Virus record (IMG/VR): IMGVR_UViG_3300045141_000462
Span: 1-42,363 of that record
Origin: a virus
Direction: 5' to 3' (one strand)
Length of the DNA: 42,363 nucleotides
The translations under genes were made by a program, and so were the position numbers. This document shows positions 8,523 through 15,478 of the stretch, in pieces (the stretch's first letter is position 1; each line of letters starts with the position of its first letter). The notes under the pieces are model-generated. The model was not told the DNA's origin. It saw only the letters and a list, made by a program, of their open reading frames with translations, and searched no databases.

Positions 8523-8918
8523 ATGAGCGTCAAAGTCACTTCACTTGACGATCCAACAGCATGGGAGTACGTCCACGATGATGCCTACGGCGGCAGCCAC
8601 GCTGGCACGCTGGACCCGACCACGGTCACGTATGGGGAGAATATCGACGGCACGCCCAACGAGATGGTGGTGGTCGTGCCGTGCCCGTTCGAGGGCTGCG
8701 GCTCGGTGAGCTACTGGCCGCCAGGTGGTGGTGCCGACGCGCTGATGGGCCAGAGTCTGCACGTCATGGTGGCGATGCAGCCCGGTCTGGGACGCGAGGG
8801 CAAGACGGCCGAGCAGGCCGCCGCCGAGGTCAAGGCGCGCGTGATCGCCACCGACGGGGAAAGCCGCTGGATTTTGGACGACGCGGCGCTGGCGGTGCTG
8901 GAGGCTACTCAGGCATGA
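8523..8918 (+). CDS. Hypothetical protein behind the tail fibre
   Basis: A 131-aa protein starting directly after the fibre stop. It contains MVVVVPCPFEGCGSVSYWP, with a CxxxxC pair that could bind metal or form a disulfide, followed by an Ala/Glu-rich helix and a final beta-helix segment. It may be a fibre chaperone or accessory tail protein because of its position, but no family is recognised. Its TGA overlaps the next ATG. Confidence 0.5.
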   Translation: MSVKVTSLDDPTAWEYVHDDAYGGSHAGTLDPTTVTYGENIDGTPNEMVVVVPCPFEGCGSVSYWPPGGGADALMGQSLHVMVAMQPGLGREGKTAEQAAAEVKARVIATDGESRWILDDAALAVLEATQA

Positions 8919-9094
8919 CCTACAACATTGGGCCAGGTGTGCAGGCTGCCATCGACGAACATCAGGATGCTGCCCGCAGCGATGAGCAGTATGTGATCCT
9001 CGAACCCGGCCACAAGATCAGTCTGACGCTCGCGAGAGACGCGCAGTACTGGTATTACGAGGAGGATAACCGGGTCAACCGGCTCCCTTTCTGA
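8915..9094 (+). CDS. Small acidic hypothetical protein
   Basis: A 59-residue protein starting in an ATGA overlap. It is acidic and rich in Tyr, with EPGHKISLTLARDAQYWYY in the middle, which looks like a small beta domain. No family is recognised. Behind it is a 50-base gap holding an inverted repeat (GAATCGC at 9100-9106, GCGATTC at 9118-9124). Confidence 0.5.
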   Translation: MTYNIGPGVQAAIDEHQDAARSDEQYVILEPGHKISLTLARDAQYWYYEEDNRVNRLPF

Positions 9095-9144
9095 CCAGTG
9101 AATCGCCGGCTGCACCCGCGATTCGCTGGGACCCGTACACCACG

Positions 9145-9573
9145 ATGGAGCCGCAACTCCGCGACTGGACGTGTGCCGCGTGCAGCCTGGACTGGTGCAA
9201 AGTGGCCACGGGTCTTACGGGTGCCAGCGACCGCTACACCACCACCCTGGAAATCGGGCTGCCCGCGGAGATCAACCCGACCTACGGGCTGATGGATGGC
9301 TCGGGCGCCGAGCTGCAGCGGGTGCTCGCAGAGTACGGCCAGGCGAGTGAGCAGGGGTGGCTCGACTACGACTCGGTCTATGCACTGGCGCGTGAAACGA
9401 CAGGCATGATGTCCGGTGCGAACTGGTACCACTGGGTCTCGTTACGGGGCATAGAGGGCACCAATCTCTGGATCGCCAACTCGAGCCCCGGATACAAGGG
9501 CGTCTATTCGATATTGTCGCGTGACGACTTCAACCGGCTCGGAAGTTTTTCGGTGGTCTGGTTGGTGCGATAG
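9145..9573 (+). CDS. Putative C39/papain-like cysteine peptidase
   Basis: A 142-aa protein with papain-like landmarks. Gln4 lies six residues before Cys10 (MEPQLRDWTC), as for the oxyanion Gln and catalytic Cys of papain-fold enzymes. Downstream are NWYHWVSLRG (His96) and LWIANSSPGYKGVY (Asn112), in the order expected for C39-like folds. The function may be cleavage of peptidoglycan cross-links or of a protein. It is followed by a holin-like gene, so a lysis role is plausible. ATG 9145 lacks a clear ribosome site; the frame is open back to 9070 but offers only a CTG start. Confidence 0.55.
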   Translation: MEPQLRDWTCAACSLDWCKVATGLTGASDRYTTTLEIGLPAEINPTYGLMDGSGAELQRVLAEYGQASEQGWLDYDSVYALARETTGMMSGANWYHWVSLRGIEGTNLWIANSSPGYKGVYSILSRDDFNRLGSFSVVWLVR

Positions 9574-9581
9574 GAGAGGTC

Positions 9582-9734
9582 ATGAATATTGCGATGCCGC
9601 CGATTACGATCGGTCTGATCCTGGCGATCATCATCCTGATCCTGGCCGTCATCGGGCTGGTCGGTGTCCTGCCGCTCAACCCCTTGATCGTGTTCGGGAT
9701 GTTCGCCGGGTTGGCCATCTCGCGGATGATCTGA
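9582..9734 (+). CDS. Small membrane protein, possible holin
   Basis: A 50-residue protein with two hydrophobic segments (about 8-28 and 33-48) separated by a short PLNP turn. It is preceded by TAGGAGAGGT. It is nine bases behind the C39-like peptidase gene and just ahead of another tiny membrane ORF. Size, two predicted membrane spans and the hydrolase neighbour fit a small holin, but there is no diagnostic motif. Confidence 0.5.
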   Translation: MNIAMPPITIGLILAIIILILAVIGLVGVLPLNPLIVFGMFAGLAISRMI

Positions 9735-9735
9735 C

Positions 9736-9798
9736 ATGGTCTACGGCGTAGGCGGACTGATCATCGTCATCCTGCTCAGAGCCCTGGGCCTCGTCTAG
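9736..9798 (+). CDS. Tiny single-span membrane peptide
   Basis: A 20-codon ORF, one base after the holin-like gene stop, encoding MVYGVGGLIIVILLRALGLV, nearly all one hydrophobic span. Very small hydrophobic ORFs occur beside holins, but this could be chance. It is the last rightward ORF before a 149-base gap (9799-9947) separating it from convergent leftward genes. That gap shows GTGTACG...CGTACAC and a small TGTAAGGCTTACA hairpin but no clear terminator. Confidence 0.3.
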   Translation: MVYGVGGLIIVILLRALGLV

Positions 9799-9947
9799 CG
9801 ATCGAGCAGCGCTGGAGTGTACGTCGCAGGGCGGCGGCATCGCGTACGCCTGCTCGAGGCGCGTACACCCATCGTTCCAGGGCAAACGGGAGCGATTTGG
9901 TCGGCGCGAGGCCGATTGTAGACCGCCCTGTGGCGAAGCTGTAAGGC

Positions 9948-10352
9948 TTACAAAGGCGCTTCGTAAAGTCGTGAAACGTCCTTTTCGCTTGACATTTTGT
10001 ACGACCTATCGAAGCTCGCGCGGATGGGCTTGTCGGTGATCCACCAGTGTTCGGGGTCGCCGCCATCCTCGAGGTCTCTGACCGCGCGGGGCGGAGCCGC
10101 TGCCCGCTCGAGCGACGTGAGCCACGGCCGGCACGGCTCGAGGTCGGCGACGACCACGTAGCGGTACGCCATCCGGTCGCACTTCTGGATGTAGGTCGTA
10201 AGGCCGGTCGTCTCGGGATCCGGCACGGCCTCGGTGGTCAGCCAGATGACCTTGCAGCCGAGTGTGGGATGGCGGATCTGCGGGATCAGCAGACAGTTGG
10301 ACGTGCCGATATCAGCCTTTGAGTGCTTGCAGGTGAAGTGGTACAGATTCAC
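9948..10352 (-). CDS. Hypothetical protein of LYHFT type
   Basis: A 134-aa protein starting MNLYHFTC and containing HPTLGCKVIWLTTE and GLTTYIQKCDRMAYRY. I recall similar hypothetical proteins from actinobacteria and their phages. The start pattern, an aromatic-His strand followed by a helix, is reminiscent of small ADP-ribosyltransferase-like folds, but the full catalytic set is not evident, so no activity is assigned. It is the last gene of the leftward accessory operon. Confidence 0.5.
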   Translation of the reverse strand: MNLYHFTCKHSKADIGTSNCLLIPQIRHPTLGCKVIWLTTEAVPDPETTGLTTYIQKCDRMAYRYVVVADLEPCRPWLTSLERAAAPPRAVRDLEDGGDPEHWWITDKPIRASFDRSYKMSSEKDVSRLYEAPL

Positions 10353-10369
10353 GGTGAAATGAGCTTTGG

Positions 10370-10693
10370 CTAAGTGCTCTTATCTCTATCAAGCGGCAGT
10401 TGACGCCACCAATCGACGCCCTCCTGCGGGATCGACGTATAGCCCCAGAACGTGTCGCCATCGTCAGTCGGGACCGCCGGCACCATCCAGCCCACTGAAT
10501 CGACGGGGTAGCCTATCAACGGGTCGAGATAGCGTCCCTCGCCGTCAATGGCGGCAACATCGACGTGCTGATCCGCTGCGGTGTGAACTGCACAAAGGAG
10601 TTGCTGGTGGTTCAGGAACGTCTGATATCGCCGCCACAGCTTGACTTCGCTGGCCCCGCACTCAGCGCAGACGTAGGGAATCTTGTCAGACAT
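10370..10693 (-). CDS. Small zinc-ribbon protein
   Basis: A 107-aa protein with an N-terminal CAECGAS knuckle and a second CAVH pair about 25 residues later, so one zinc site is likely (CxxC...CxxH). The rest is acidic and Trp/Asp-rich. The ATG at 10693 overlaps the end of the upstream gene by eight bases (ATGTCTGA), indicating coupling. A TTG seven codons upstream is less likely. Function unknown. Confidence 0.55.
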   Translation of the reverse strand: MSDKIPYVCAECGASEVKLWRRYQTFLNHQQLLCAVHTAADQHVDVAAIDGEGRYLDPLIGYPVDSVGWMVPAVPTDDGDTFWGYTSIPQEGVDWWRQLPLDRDKST

Positions 10694-10880
10694 TACGGGA
10701 TTTAGCACTGGCAAGCGGCATCCAGACTGCGACTGGCTGCTCGTACAGGCGAATCAACGTGACCTGATGGGCAATCCAGGCACCGCAGCCGGCGTAGGTG
10801 ACACACCAGTCGTACTGCTCGAACCTGGGAATCCACGTTCTACCTGGCGTGAGTGTGTCAGCCGTACTTTGTTTGGTCAT
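10686..10880 (-). CDS. Small hypothetical protein
   Basis: A 64-aa basic protein between the exonuclease gene (two-base gap) and the zinc-ribbon gene (eight-base overlap). It contains two Cys (DWCVTYAGCGAW) and a C-terminal basic tail. No family is recognised. The spacing fits an operon member. Confidence 0.45.
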   Translation of the reverse strand: MTKQSTADTLTPGRTWIPRFEQYDWCVTYAGCGAWIAHQVTLIRLYEQPVAVWMPLASAKSRNV

Positions 10881-10882
10881 TC

Positions 10883-11368
10883 CTAACTCGCTTTAGCGCG
10901 ATCAAGCAGGAATTGCCAGGCCGTGAGATTCCAGCGGGCATCGGCCAGCGCATGGTGCTCCCCCTTGTCCTGCTCGGGCAACTTCGGGTTGCCGAGGTCA
11001 TCGCACCACTGCTTGATATCGCGGCAGTACATCGGCCATCCCTTCGGCAAGTCCATCATCGTGCCGAATAGCTGGCAGATCGCTACCCAGTCATAGTCCG
11101 CGTAGTAGCCCCAGAACTCGGGCTTGCCGTTTCGTTCGGGATCACAGAACACCTGCACCCCGAGGGCGATAGAGGCGCGCGGGTGGGTTTTGTCGCCGCC
11201 GACCAGATGGGGCATCACGTTCGCTTTGACCCACTCGCTGGCGCGATCCAACTTGCAGTCCCTGTTCTCGGCGTAGAACTCGCGGCCGTCCTCGGCCACG
11301 ATGCCGATGCTGATCAGGTCGATGGTCTTGCCGTCTTCGATGAATTCGGTATCGAGCCAGTAGCGCAT
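10883..11368 (-). CDS. DnaQ-like 3'-5' exonuclease (Rv2179c type)
   Basis: A 161-aa DEDDh-type exonuclease. MRYWLDTEF gives D6 and E8, YYADYDW gives D91, and GEHHALADARWN gives H139 and D143, matching the DEDDh metal-binding set. The N-terminal sequence matches the short Rv2179c-like exoribonuclease family found in mycobacteria and phages. It probably trims RNA or single-stranded nucleic acid. The start is placed at ATG 11368, directly before the DxE strand; the frame further upstream is not conserved-looking. It is in the leftward accessory operon. Confidence 0.8.
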   Translation of the reverse strand: MRYWLDTEFIEDGKTIDLISIGIVAEDGREFYAENRDCKLDRASEWVKANVMPHLVGGDKTHPRASIALGVQVFCDPERNGKPEFWGYYADYDWVAICQLFGTMMDLPKGWPMYCRDIKQWCDDLGNPKLPEQDKGEHHALADARWNLTAWQFLLDRAKAS

Positions 11369-11378
11369 CTTGGTAGTC

Positions 11379-11774
11379 CTAATTGGCCTTCTCTCTAGTA
11401 AGCGCCGCGATGAGAGCAGCGAGGCGACGGTCCCATTCCTCATGCCATTGATCCTGGGTGGCGTACGTCATCGGATAGAGCGTTCCTGGCGTACGCGGCT
11501 GACCTTTCAGATGCCAATCGACAAAGGCTTCAGCATGGTTGACCTTCTCCTGACGGTCGCGCAACGTGTCTTCGCAGAGTGCATACATGCGGGCCTGTGA
11601 CCCATTCTCGCGTTGCAGCCGCTCGACCTCGTGCTTGAGCCGTCCGATCTCGTGGCCGAAGTCGTAGATGATCTGGGCGTCGGTCAGAACGACGGGCTCA
11701 GCGTCGATGCGCGGATCGTGGGCTGGCTGACACCCGTCGCCCACGTAGTGAGTTTTTCCTGGGTCTAGCGACAT
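11379..11774 (-). CDS. Hypothetical coiled-coil protein
   Basis: A 131-aa protein whose ATG overlaps the stop of the upstream gene (ATGA). The N-terminal part is irregular. From about residue 36 there is a strong heptad pattern (EIGRLKHEVERLQREN) predicted to form a coiled coil. The C-terminal helix is charged. No family is recognised. The antisense strand is shadow. Confidence 0.5.
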   Translation of the reverse strand: MSLDPGKTHYVGDGCQPAHDPRIDAEPVVLTDAQIIYDFGHEIGRLKHEVERLQRENGSQARMYALCEDTLRDRQEKVNHAEAFVDWHLKGQPRTPGTLYPMTYATQDQWHEEWDRRLAALIAALTREKAN

Positions 11775-12049
11775 CACGTGTGCCAGCCCAGGTCGCGCAT
11801 CACCTGGTACGCCTTTTTGAGCTCGTCCACGTCCAGTTCCAAGACGTCGCCGCAGCCTGAACAGCGCGAGCGGATGATGGCGTGCTCGGGAACCGCGGCC
11901 AGTTGCGACTCGTGCAGGTGCATCTGCGCGTCGCACGAGCACTGGATCGTCAGCGGCGGAGAGCCGTCGTGACAGGAGGGGGTGAGCAGTTCGGGCGTGC
12001 GGTCGCCATACGCGGGATTCTTGACGACGGCAAACAGGTGTCTGGTCAT
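11774..12049 (-). CDS. Small Cys-rich protein
   Basis: A 91-aa protein starting MTRHLFAVV, with IQCSCDAQMHLHES and RSRCSGCGDVLELD. These four cysteines, with nearby histidines, suggest a zinc-ribbon. The C-terminus is a charged helix. Its stop overlaps the downstream ATG, and its own start overlaps the upstream gene by four bases. Function unknown. Confidence 0.5.
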   Translation of the reverse strand: MTRHLFAVVKNPAYGDRTPELLTPSCHDGSPPLTIQCSCDAQMHLHESQLAAVPEHAIIRSRCSGCGDVLELDVDELKKAYQVMRDLGWHT

Positions 12050-12252
12050 GGCAGTGGTTGGAAGTGCTCGAGGGCGTCGGCGACCTCGTCGTCGTCGAGC
12101 ACGCGACTGGTGTTGAAACGCATGGCACTCAGGCAGACATGCCCGTCCGGCAGCTTGTCGTGTTCCATACAAAAACATCGCCGGCATAAAGGACACCATG
12201 TGGCGGCGCCGAGGCTGCAGCCGGCTCGGTCGCATTGCTCGGGGAGAGTCAT
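12046..12252 (-). CDS. AN1/B-box-like zinc finger protein
   Basis: A 68-aa protein with a dense zinc-binding array: C7-x4-C12-x7-C20-x2-C23-x2-C26-x-C28-x2-H31-x6-H38-x-C40. The layout resembles AN1 or B-box fingers, with two zinc ions bound in cross-brace form. A helical acidic tail follows. Such fingers usually mediate protein contact. It overlaps both neighbours by four bases. This type is unusual for a phage and is assigned on motif layout only. Confidence 0.5.
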   Translation of the reverse strand: MTLPEQCDRAGCSLGAATWCPLCRRCFCMEHDKLPDGHVCLSAMRFNTSRVLDDDEVADALEHFQPLP

Positions 12253-12464
12253 AACTGAGCCAGGATGCGGGTCGCCGCTTTGCTGAAGTCCTCGCCCGAG
12301 ATCATCGTCCACTGGTCGCCCAGGACGATCAGCACGTTGCGGCCGGGCATGTCCCCGTCGATGTCGACGAACACCCGCCAGCGGATGCCATCCGCATAGT
12401 GGGCGTCGCCCACCAGCGTGTCGAGATCCTCGATCTTCGGGAATTCGTTGGGTGCCATGCACAT
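12249..12464 (-). CDS. Hypothetical protein, first gene of leftward accessory operon
   Basis: A 71-aa protein with a beta-rich centre (IRWRVFVDIDGDMPGRNVLI) and a C-terminal helix. A second ATG two codons in (MAPNEF) is an equally good start. It is the promoter-proximal gene of the operon that runs to 9948. Upstream are a CATCA-CGC-TGATG dyad and the terminator of the integrase operon. Function unknown. Confidence 0.5.
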   Translation of the reverse strand: MCMAPNEFPKIEDLDTLVGDAHYADGIRWRVFVDIDGDMPGRNVLIVLGDQWTMISGEDFSKAATRILAQL

Positions 12465-12471
12465 CAGACTA

Positions 12472-12484
12472 CATCACGCTGATG
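12472..12484. promoter_or_regulatory. 13-bp palindrome upstream of accessory operon
   Basis: CATCACGCTGATG is a CATCA/TGATG dyad with a three-base centre, eight bases before the first gene of the leftward accessory operon. The same half-sites recur in the dyad at 15281-15317 (TGATG-N7-CATCA). It may be an operator for a phage regulator. No convincing -10/-35 pair was found here. Confidence 0.35.
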
Positions 12485-12520
12485 CAAAGAAAAACCCCCG
12501 GCTCTTGGAAGAACCGGGGG
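12485..12520 (-). terminator. Rho-independent terminator of the integrase operon
   Basis: Read on the minus strand, CCCCCGGTTCTT pairs with AAGAGCCGGGGG (12 bp with one T-G pair, two-base loop), followed by a T-run (A-run at 12485-12494 on the plus strand). It ends transcription from the integrase and GNAT genes, so the accessory operon downstream needs its own promoter. Confidence 0.88.
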
Positions 12521-12560
12521 TAGCAGCGCGACGGATTGGCACCCAAACACACTGCGTCGC

Positions 12561-13013
12561 TCAGTATGGCATACGTTCGAGAATCGTGAGTCGGCCATCT
12601 TTGTTGTGTCCTGCTCGCTGCCAGCCTGCTTTCAAGAAACAGTACCCGGGGTTCGATGAGCGGATTTTGGCATCGGCGACGTAGGTGAAGTGGCGTTCGC
12701 CGGGCCAGCGTTGCCAGGCGAGCTCGTCGGCTTCGCGGATCAACTCGCTCGACAGGCCCGCTCCCTCGTTGCGGAAGACGGCGCAATTGATACCCAACTG
12801 GTGGTCGAGGCGCATGGCCGGGTCGCACTTGAGCCACACGAACAGCCCACGGCAGCACTGGCTGAGCAACACCATGGTCTCCCCAGCTGAGGTCACGTTG
12901 GTGTTGCCCGGTCGCCGCCAGCGTGCGCCTTTCTCCGCGGAGTAGTGGCGGCGATAGAGCGCGTACGCACGCGGATCGGTCCGTTTGACGGAGAGCCACG
13001 TGCCATCGATCAC
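12561..13013 (-). CDS. GNAT-fold protein, possibly Mom-like
   Basis: A 150-aa protein starting at GTG 13013, overlapping the integrase stop (GTGA). Its features are RRHYSAEKG near the N-terminus, the strand NCAVFRNEGAGLSSELI, and KIRSSNPGYCFLKAGW near the end, which matches the closing strand-loop of GNAT acyltransferases. The family recurs in actinobacterial phages. Phage Mu Mom, which modifies adenine, has a GNAT-derived fold, and a Mom-like role is one possibility. The canonical acetyl-CoA loop is not clear, so activity is unproven. It is cotranscribed with the integrase. Confidence 0.5.
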   Translation of the reverse strand: MIDGTWLSVKRTDPRAYALYRRHYSAEKGARWRRPGNTNVTSAGETMVLLSQCCRGLFVWLKCDPAMRLDHQLGINCAVFRNEGAGLSSELIREADELAWQRWPGERHFTYVADAKIRSSNPGYCFLKAGWQRAGHNKDGRLTILERMPY

Positions 13014-14857
13014 GCGGCGGAACCCCGTCGAGCAGGCAGGCTGATTTCGCGGACGATGACGAATTCCTCCTGCTCGACCTGGGGATTGTCCTCCGCGTAG
13101 GTCGCTCCAACACGGGCGGTTTTCGACGGAGCCTGAGATTGGAGTTGTGGATTGTCCGACGATTCTTGACCTGAGCGTGAATCTATCGAACCTATGTGTG
13201 GGACTGTCGAGCCCAGATCGATGGCGGCGCCCAGTCGCAATTCCAGCCTGATCGTTGGACGACCGTTGACAGTGCGCACCTCGGCACTTTTGACCACGGC
13301 GCGGATGAGTGCCGCTTTCCGCTTGCGGTCATCGGCCGCCTCGATCTCGTCCAGTTTTTCGGCAATGTCGGCGACGGTGATGGCGCTGCGCTCGGCAGCG
13401 ACACGGTCCATGCCGATCGAACGCAACTGGAGCTCGATCACCTCCTGCCGCTCGTACAGCGCGTTGGTCTGGTCGATGACCTCTTTGACGCGTACCGCGG
13501 TGCTCGCGTAATCGCGGAGTCCCAACTCGCCCGACCGCAGGACGTTTTCGTGCTCGGTCTTCGCGCGCTGGATCTGCGCGGCAATCTGTTGCAGCTCTGC
13601 GTCAAGCTGGATGCGCAACTGTTCGCTGCGTCCGTCATCGAGCATGGCCAGGTACGCGTGGGGATCGCGAACCACGGCTTTGACTTCGGCCCACACCGCG
13701 TCTTCCGCGTCCCCGGCGCGCAGCATTTTTGCCGTGCAACCAGCCTGCGATGGCGAGTGTGCCTGTTTCATTGTGCGGGAGCAGTAGTAGTAGGTGTAGT
13801 TCGCCTGATACTTGTGGCGGGCCTCAGTACGGCCGGTGAACACGCGTCCGCAGATGCCTTCGCCATTCGGCTCGTGGCAGATCAGGACATGGCTGAGCAG
13901 GTAATCGTAATGACGGTTGCGGCTGGAGTTCTTTTTGTTGTTAGCGAGCGCGGCCTGGGCCGCATCCCACACCTCGGGCGTGACCACCTGTGGGGGCGGG
14001 TTACTGGCCGCGTTCGTCCACTCGCCATTCTTGTCGAGGATGCCGCCCTCACCCTTATAGCGGACGTTGTGCAGCATCCAGTTCAAGCGACGGTCGGTGA
14101 CGCCGATACGCTGGGCTTCGCGCCACGCGGTCGAGCCGTGCAGGGCGATGTTCTCGAAGACGCTCTGGACGACTTCGTAGCGCATCATCTTGAGGTTCTC
14201 GTCGTAGGTCGTGTCCAGGGCCAGGTGCCCGTTGCTGTCAGTAACGAGCCCATAGGCTTTGCGGCCACCCACAAATTTGCCCTCCGAAGCTTTCTGATGC
14301 TTGCCGGCCACGGTGCGCTCGAGGATCGTGCCACGCTCCCACTGGGCGATCGAGGCAATCACGTTGAACACAAGCCGTCCTGATTCGGTCGACGTGTCCA
14401 TGCCCGGATCCATGCACACCAGCGCAACGCGATGGGCGGTCAGGAACGAGGCGATGTTGATCAGGATCTGCAGGCTGCGCGCCAGTCGGTCGAGCTTGGT
14501 GATCCAGACCTGATCGATCTGGCTGCCCATGCAGTTGCCGTCGCAGTCGGTGGTGCCGTAGCTGCAGATCAGGGCGACGAGTCGGCGCCCTTCGGGTCGG
14601 TGTTCGAGTGGGATGGTGCCGCTGATGCCTTCGTCCCAGCAGGAGTCGATGAGCTGCAACTGGTCCTTGTCGGGTAGCTCGGCGTTCTCGCGAATGCGGA
14701 TGGTGCTCTCGAGCTTGAGCACCTGAACTTTGATCGACTCGGCTTCGCGCTGGACGTCAGTGGAGACGCGGCCGTACGCCGCGACGCGCTGTGGACGGAT
14801 GAAAACGGTTAGCGGGCCGAGGGCTGTTCGTCGGCGTGCTGGCGGTCTGGGTGCCAT
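13010..14857 (-). CDS. int: Large serine integrase
   Basis: A 615-aa large serine recombinase. The N-terminal catalytic domain starts with AAYGRVSTDVQ (nucleophile Ser32) and includes DQVWITKLDRLARS and the E-helix region GRLVFNVIASIAQWER. The recombinase domain follows (about residues 200-310). Then comes a zinc ribbon (CHEPNGEGICG, later YYYCSRTMK and AGC), a long coiled coil (about 420-520) and a C-terminal tail. It catalyses attP x attB integration and shows that the phage is temperate. The only plausible start is ATG 14857. The gene overlaps a small ORF upstream by 49 bases. Confidence 0.93.
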   Translation of the reverse strand: MAPRPPARRRTALGPLTVFIRPQRVAAYGRVSTDVQREAESIKVQVLKLESTIRIRENAELPDKDQLQLIDSCWDEGISGTIPLEHRPEGRRLVALICSYGTTDCDGNCMGSQIDQVWITKLDRLARSLQILINIASFLTAHRVALVCMDPGMDTSTESGRLVFNVIASIAQWERGTILERTVAGKHQKASEGKFVGGRKAYGLVTDSNGHLALDTTYDENLKMMRYEVVQSVFENIALHGSTAWREAQRIGVTDRRLNWMLHNVRYKGEGGILDKNGEWTNAASNPPPQVVTPEVWDAAQAALANNKKNSSRNRHYDYLLSHVLICHEPNGEGICGRVFTGRTEARHKYQANYTYYYCSRTMKQAHSPSQAGCTAKMLRAGDAEDAVWAEVKAVVRDPHAYLAMLDDGRSEQLRIQLDAELQQIAAQIQRAKTEHENVLRSGELGLRDYASTAVRVKEVIDQTNALYERQEVIELQLRSIGMDRVAAERSAITVADIAEKLDEIEAADDRKRKAALIRAVVKSAEVRTVNGRPTIRLELRLGAAIDLGSTVPHIGSIDSRSGQESSDNPQLQSQAPSKTARVGATYAEDNPQVEQEEFVIVREISLPARRGSAA

Positions 14858-15012
14858 ATGTCCGATTGTACTACAGATTGATCCTGGCGTGCCCGGTCTT
14901 CGCGGATCCAGCCGGCGATGAGCCTCAGGGCTTCGACATAGAGCAGTTCATCGTCCGTGCTGCGAACGTAGGTGACCTCGACCACGGGCGGCAGCGCGAG
15001 TTTTCTGGGCAT
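14809..15012 (-). CDS. Small hypothetical protein leading the integrase operon
   Basis: A 67-aa protein starting MPRKLALPPV, with an acidic-aliphatic helix (DDELLYVEALRLIAGWI) and a hydrophilic tail. It overlaps the integrase start by 49 bases in another frame. It is the first ORF behind the copy of the duplicated 19-bp element at 15045-15063. The start region resembles that of the RHH-like gene at 16346. Function unknown; it may regulate or assist integrase. Confidence 0.5.
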   Translation of the reverse strand: MPRKLALPPVVEVTYVRSTDDELLYVEALRLIAGWIREDRARQDQSVVQSDIWHPDRQHADEQPSAR

Positions 15013-15044
15013 GCTCCGAGTCTGGCGCTCGGCCAGGCCCGTGT

Positions 15045-15063
15045 GACGTCAGTCCGGTCAGTG
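15045..15063 (-). repeat. Duplicated 19-bp upstream element, integrase copy
   Basis: On the minus strand this reads CACTGACCGGACTGACGTC, identical to 16294-16312 on the plus strand. It contains two CTGAC units nine bases apart. It lies 32 bases before the ATG at 15012. The bases between element and ATG are also similar in both copies (CGGG, GGCCG, CAGACT, CATGCC in order). It is probably a shared promoter or operator. Confidence 0.75.
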
Positions 15064-15096
15064 ATCGCGGAGCGCTGACGATGCCGGCAAACCGTG

Positions 15097-15267
15097 TCAT
15101 TTCGGCGGTTTCGGGGCCGACTGCCTGGCAAACCACTCTTCGACCATGAGCGCGACCTGGGCGCTCAGGCTGCGTTTCTGTTCTCGCGCGAGAACCTCCA
15201 GGCGACGGAACATTGCCTGGCTCAGGCGCACGCTGACAAGTTTCTCTCCTACCACTGCGTCAAGCAT
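15097..15267 (-). CDS. Ribbon-helix-helix regulator
   Basis: A 56-aa protein with the Arc/MetJ/CopG pattern: a beta strand EKLVSVRLS, helix AMFRRLEVLAREQ, turn KRS and helix SAQVALMVEEWFARQ. It would bind DNA as a dimer. The start is placed at ATG 15267, because the region just upstream (15281-15317) is a near-perfect dyad likely to be an operator. A GTG at 15300 would add 11 residues. It sits between the control region and the integrase operon, so it may repress its own promoter or the PAS-side promoter. Confidence 0.7.
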   Translation of the reverse strand: MLDAVVGEKLVSVRLSQAMFRRLEVLAREQKRSLSAQVALMVEEWFARQSAPKPPK

Positions 15268-15280
15268 AGTGGCAGTGTAT

Positions 15281-15317
15281 CTACCATTTTGATGCGTCAC
15301 ACATCAAGATATGGTAG
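15281..15317. promoter_or_regulatory. Long imperfect dyad upstream of the RHH gene
   Basis: Left arm CTACCATTTTGATG (15281-15294), seven-base centre, right arm CATCAAGATATGGTAG (15302-15317). The outer CTACCAT/ATGGTAG and the inner TTGATG/CATCAA halves pair exactly; two extra bases bulge in the right arm. On the minus strand TTGATG and TAGATA could form a weak promoter 13 bases before ATG 15267. It is a candidate operator, or half of attP. Confidence 0.55.
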
Positions 15318-15324
15318 TGTTTTC

Positions 15325-15346
15325 GATGACGTATCGATACGTCATC
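15325..15346. promoter_or_regulatory. 22-bp perfect palindrome in the divergent control region
   Basis: The half-site GATGACGTATC is followed by its exact reverse complement with no spacer. The core TATCGATACG recurs once at 15349-15358, seventeen bases on. It lies between the leftward RHH/integrase genes and the rightward PAS gene. It is most likely a regulator-binding site; a recombination site for the integrase is an alternative. Confidence 0.65.
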
Positions 15347-15387
15347 GTTATCGATACGCGGACTTCCGCTACCTGTGACGGGCCACG

Positions 15388-15416
15388 CTGACCCGAAACA
15401 GTGTAGAACATATGCT
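15388..15416 (+). promoter_or_regulatory. Candidate rightward promoter for the PAS gene
   Basis: CTGACC (15388-15393), a 17-base spacer and TATGCT (15411-15416) match the sigma-70 layout at four of six positions each. It lies 62 bases before ATG 15479 and just downstream of the 22-bp palindrome, consistent with regulated expression. Confidence 0.4.
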
Positions 15417-15478
15417 CTAGACAAGACCGCGGGGAGAGGGGTCGCGGAGTCTGTCGGACGAGGTGAAGGGGTGCGGCG

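Noticed and set aside
9100-9124. GAATCGC...GCGATTC inverted repeat as a terminator
   Set aside because: The stem is short with an 11-base loop and no T-run, so it is only mentioned in the neighbouring gene entry.
13196-14383. Plus-strand 395-codon frame opposite the integrase
   Set aside because: It is antisense to a textbook large serine integrase and has no domain of its own.
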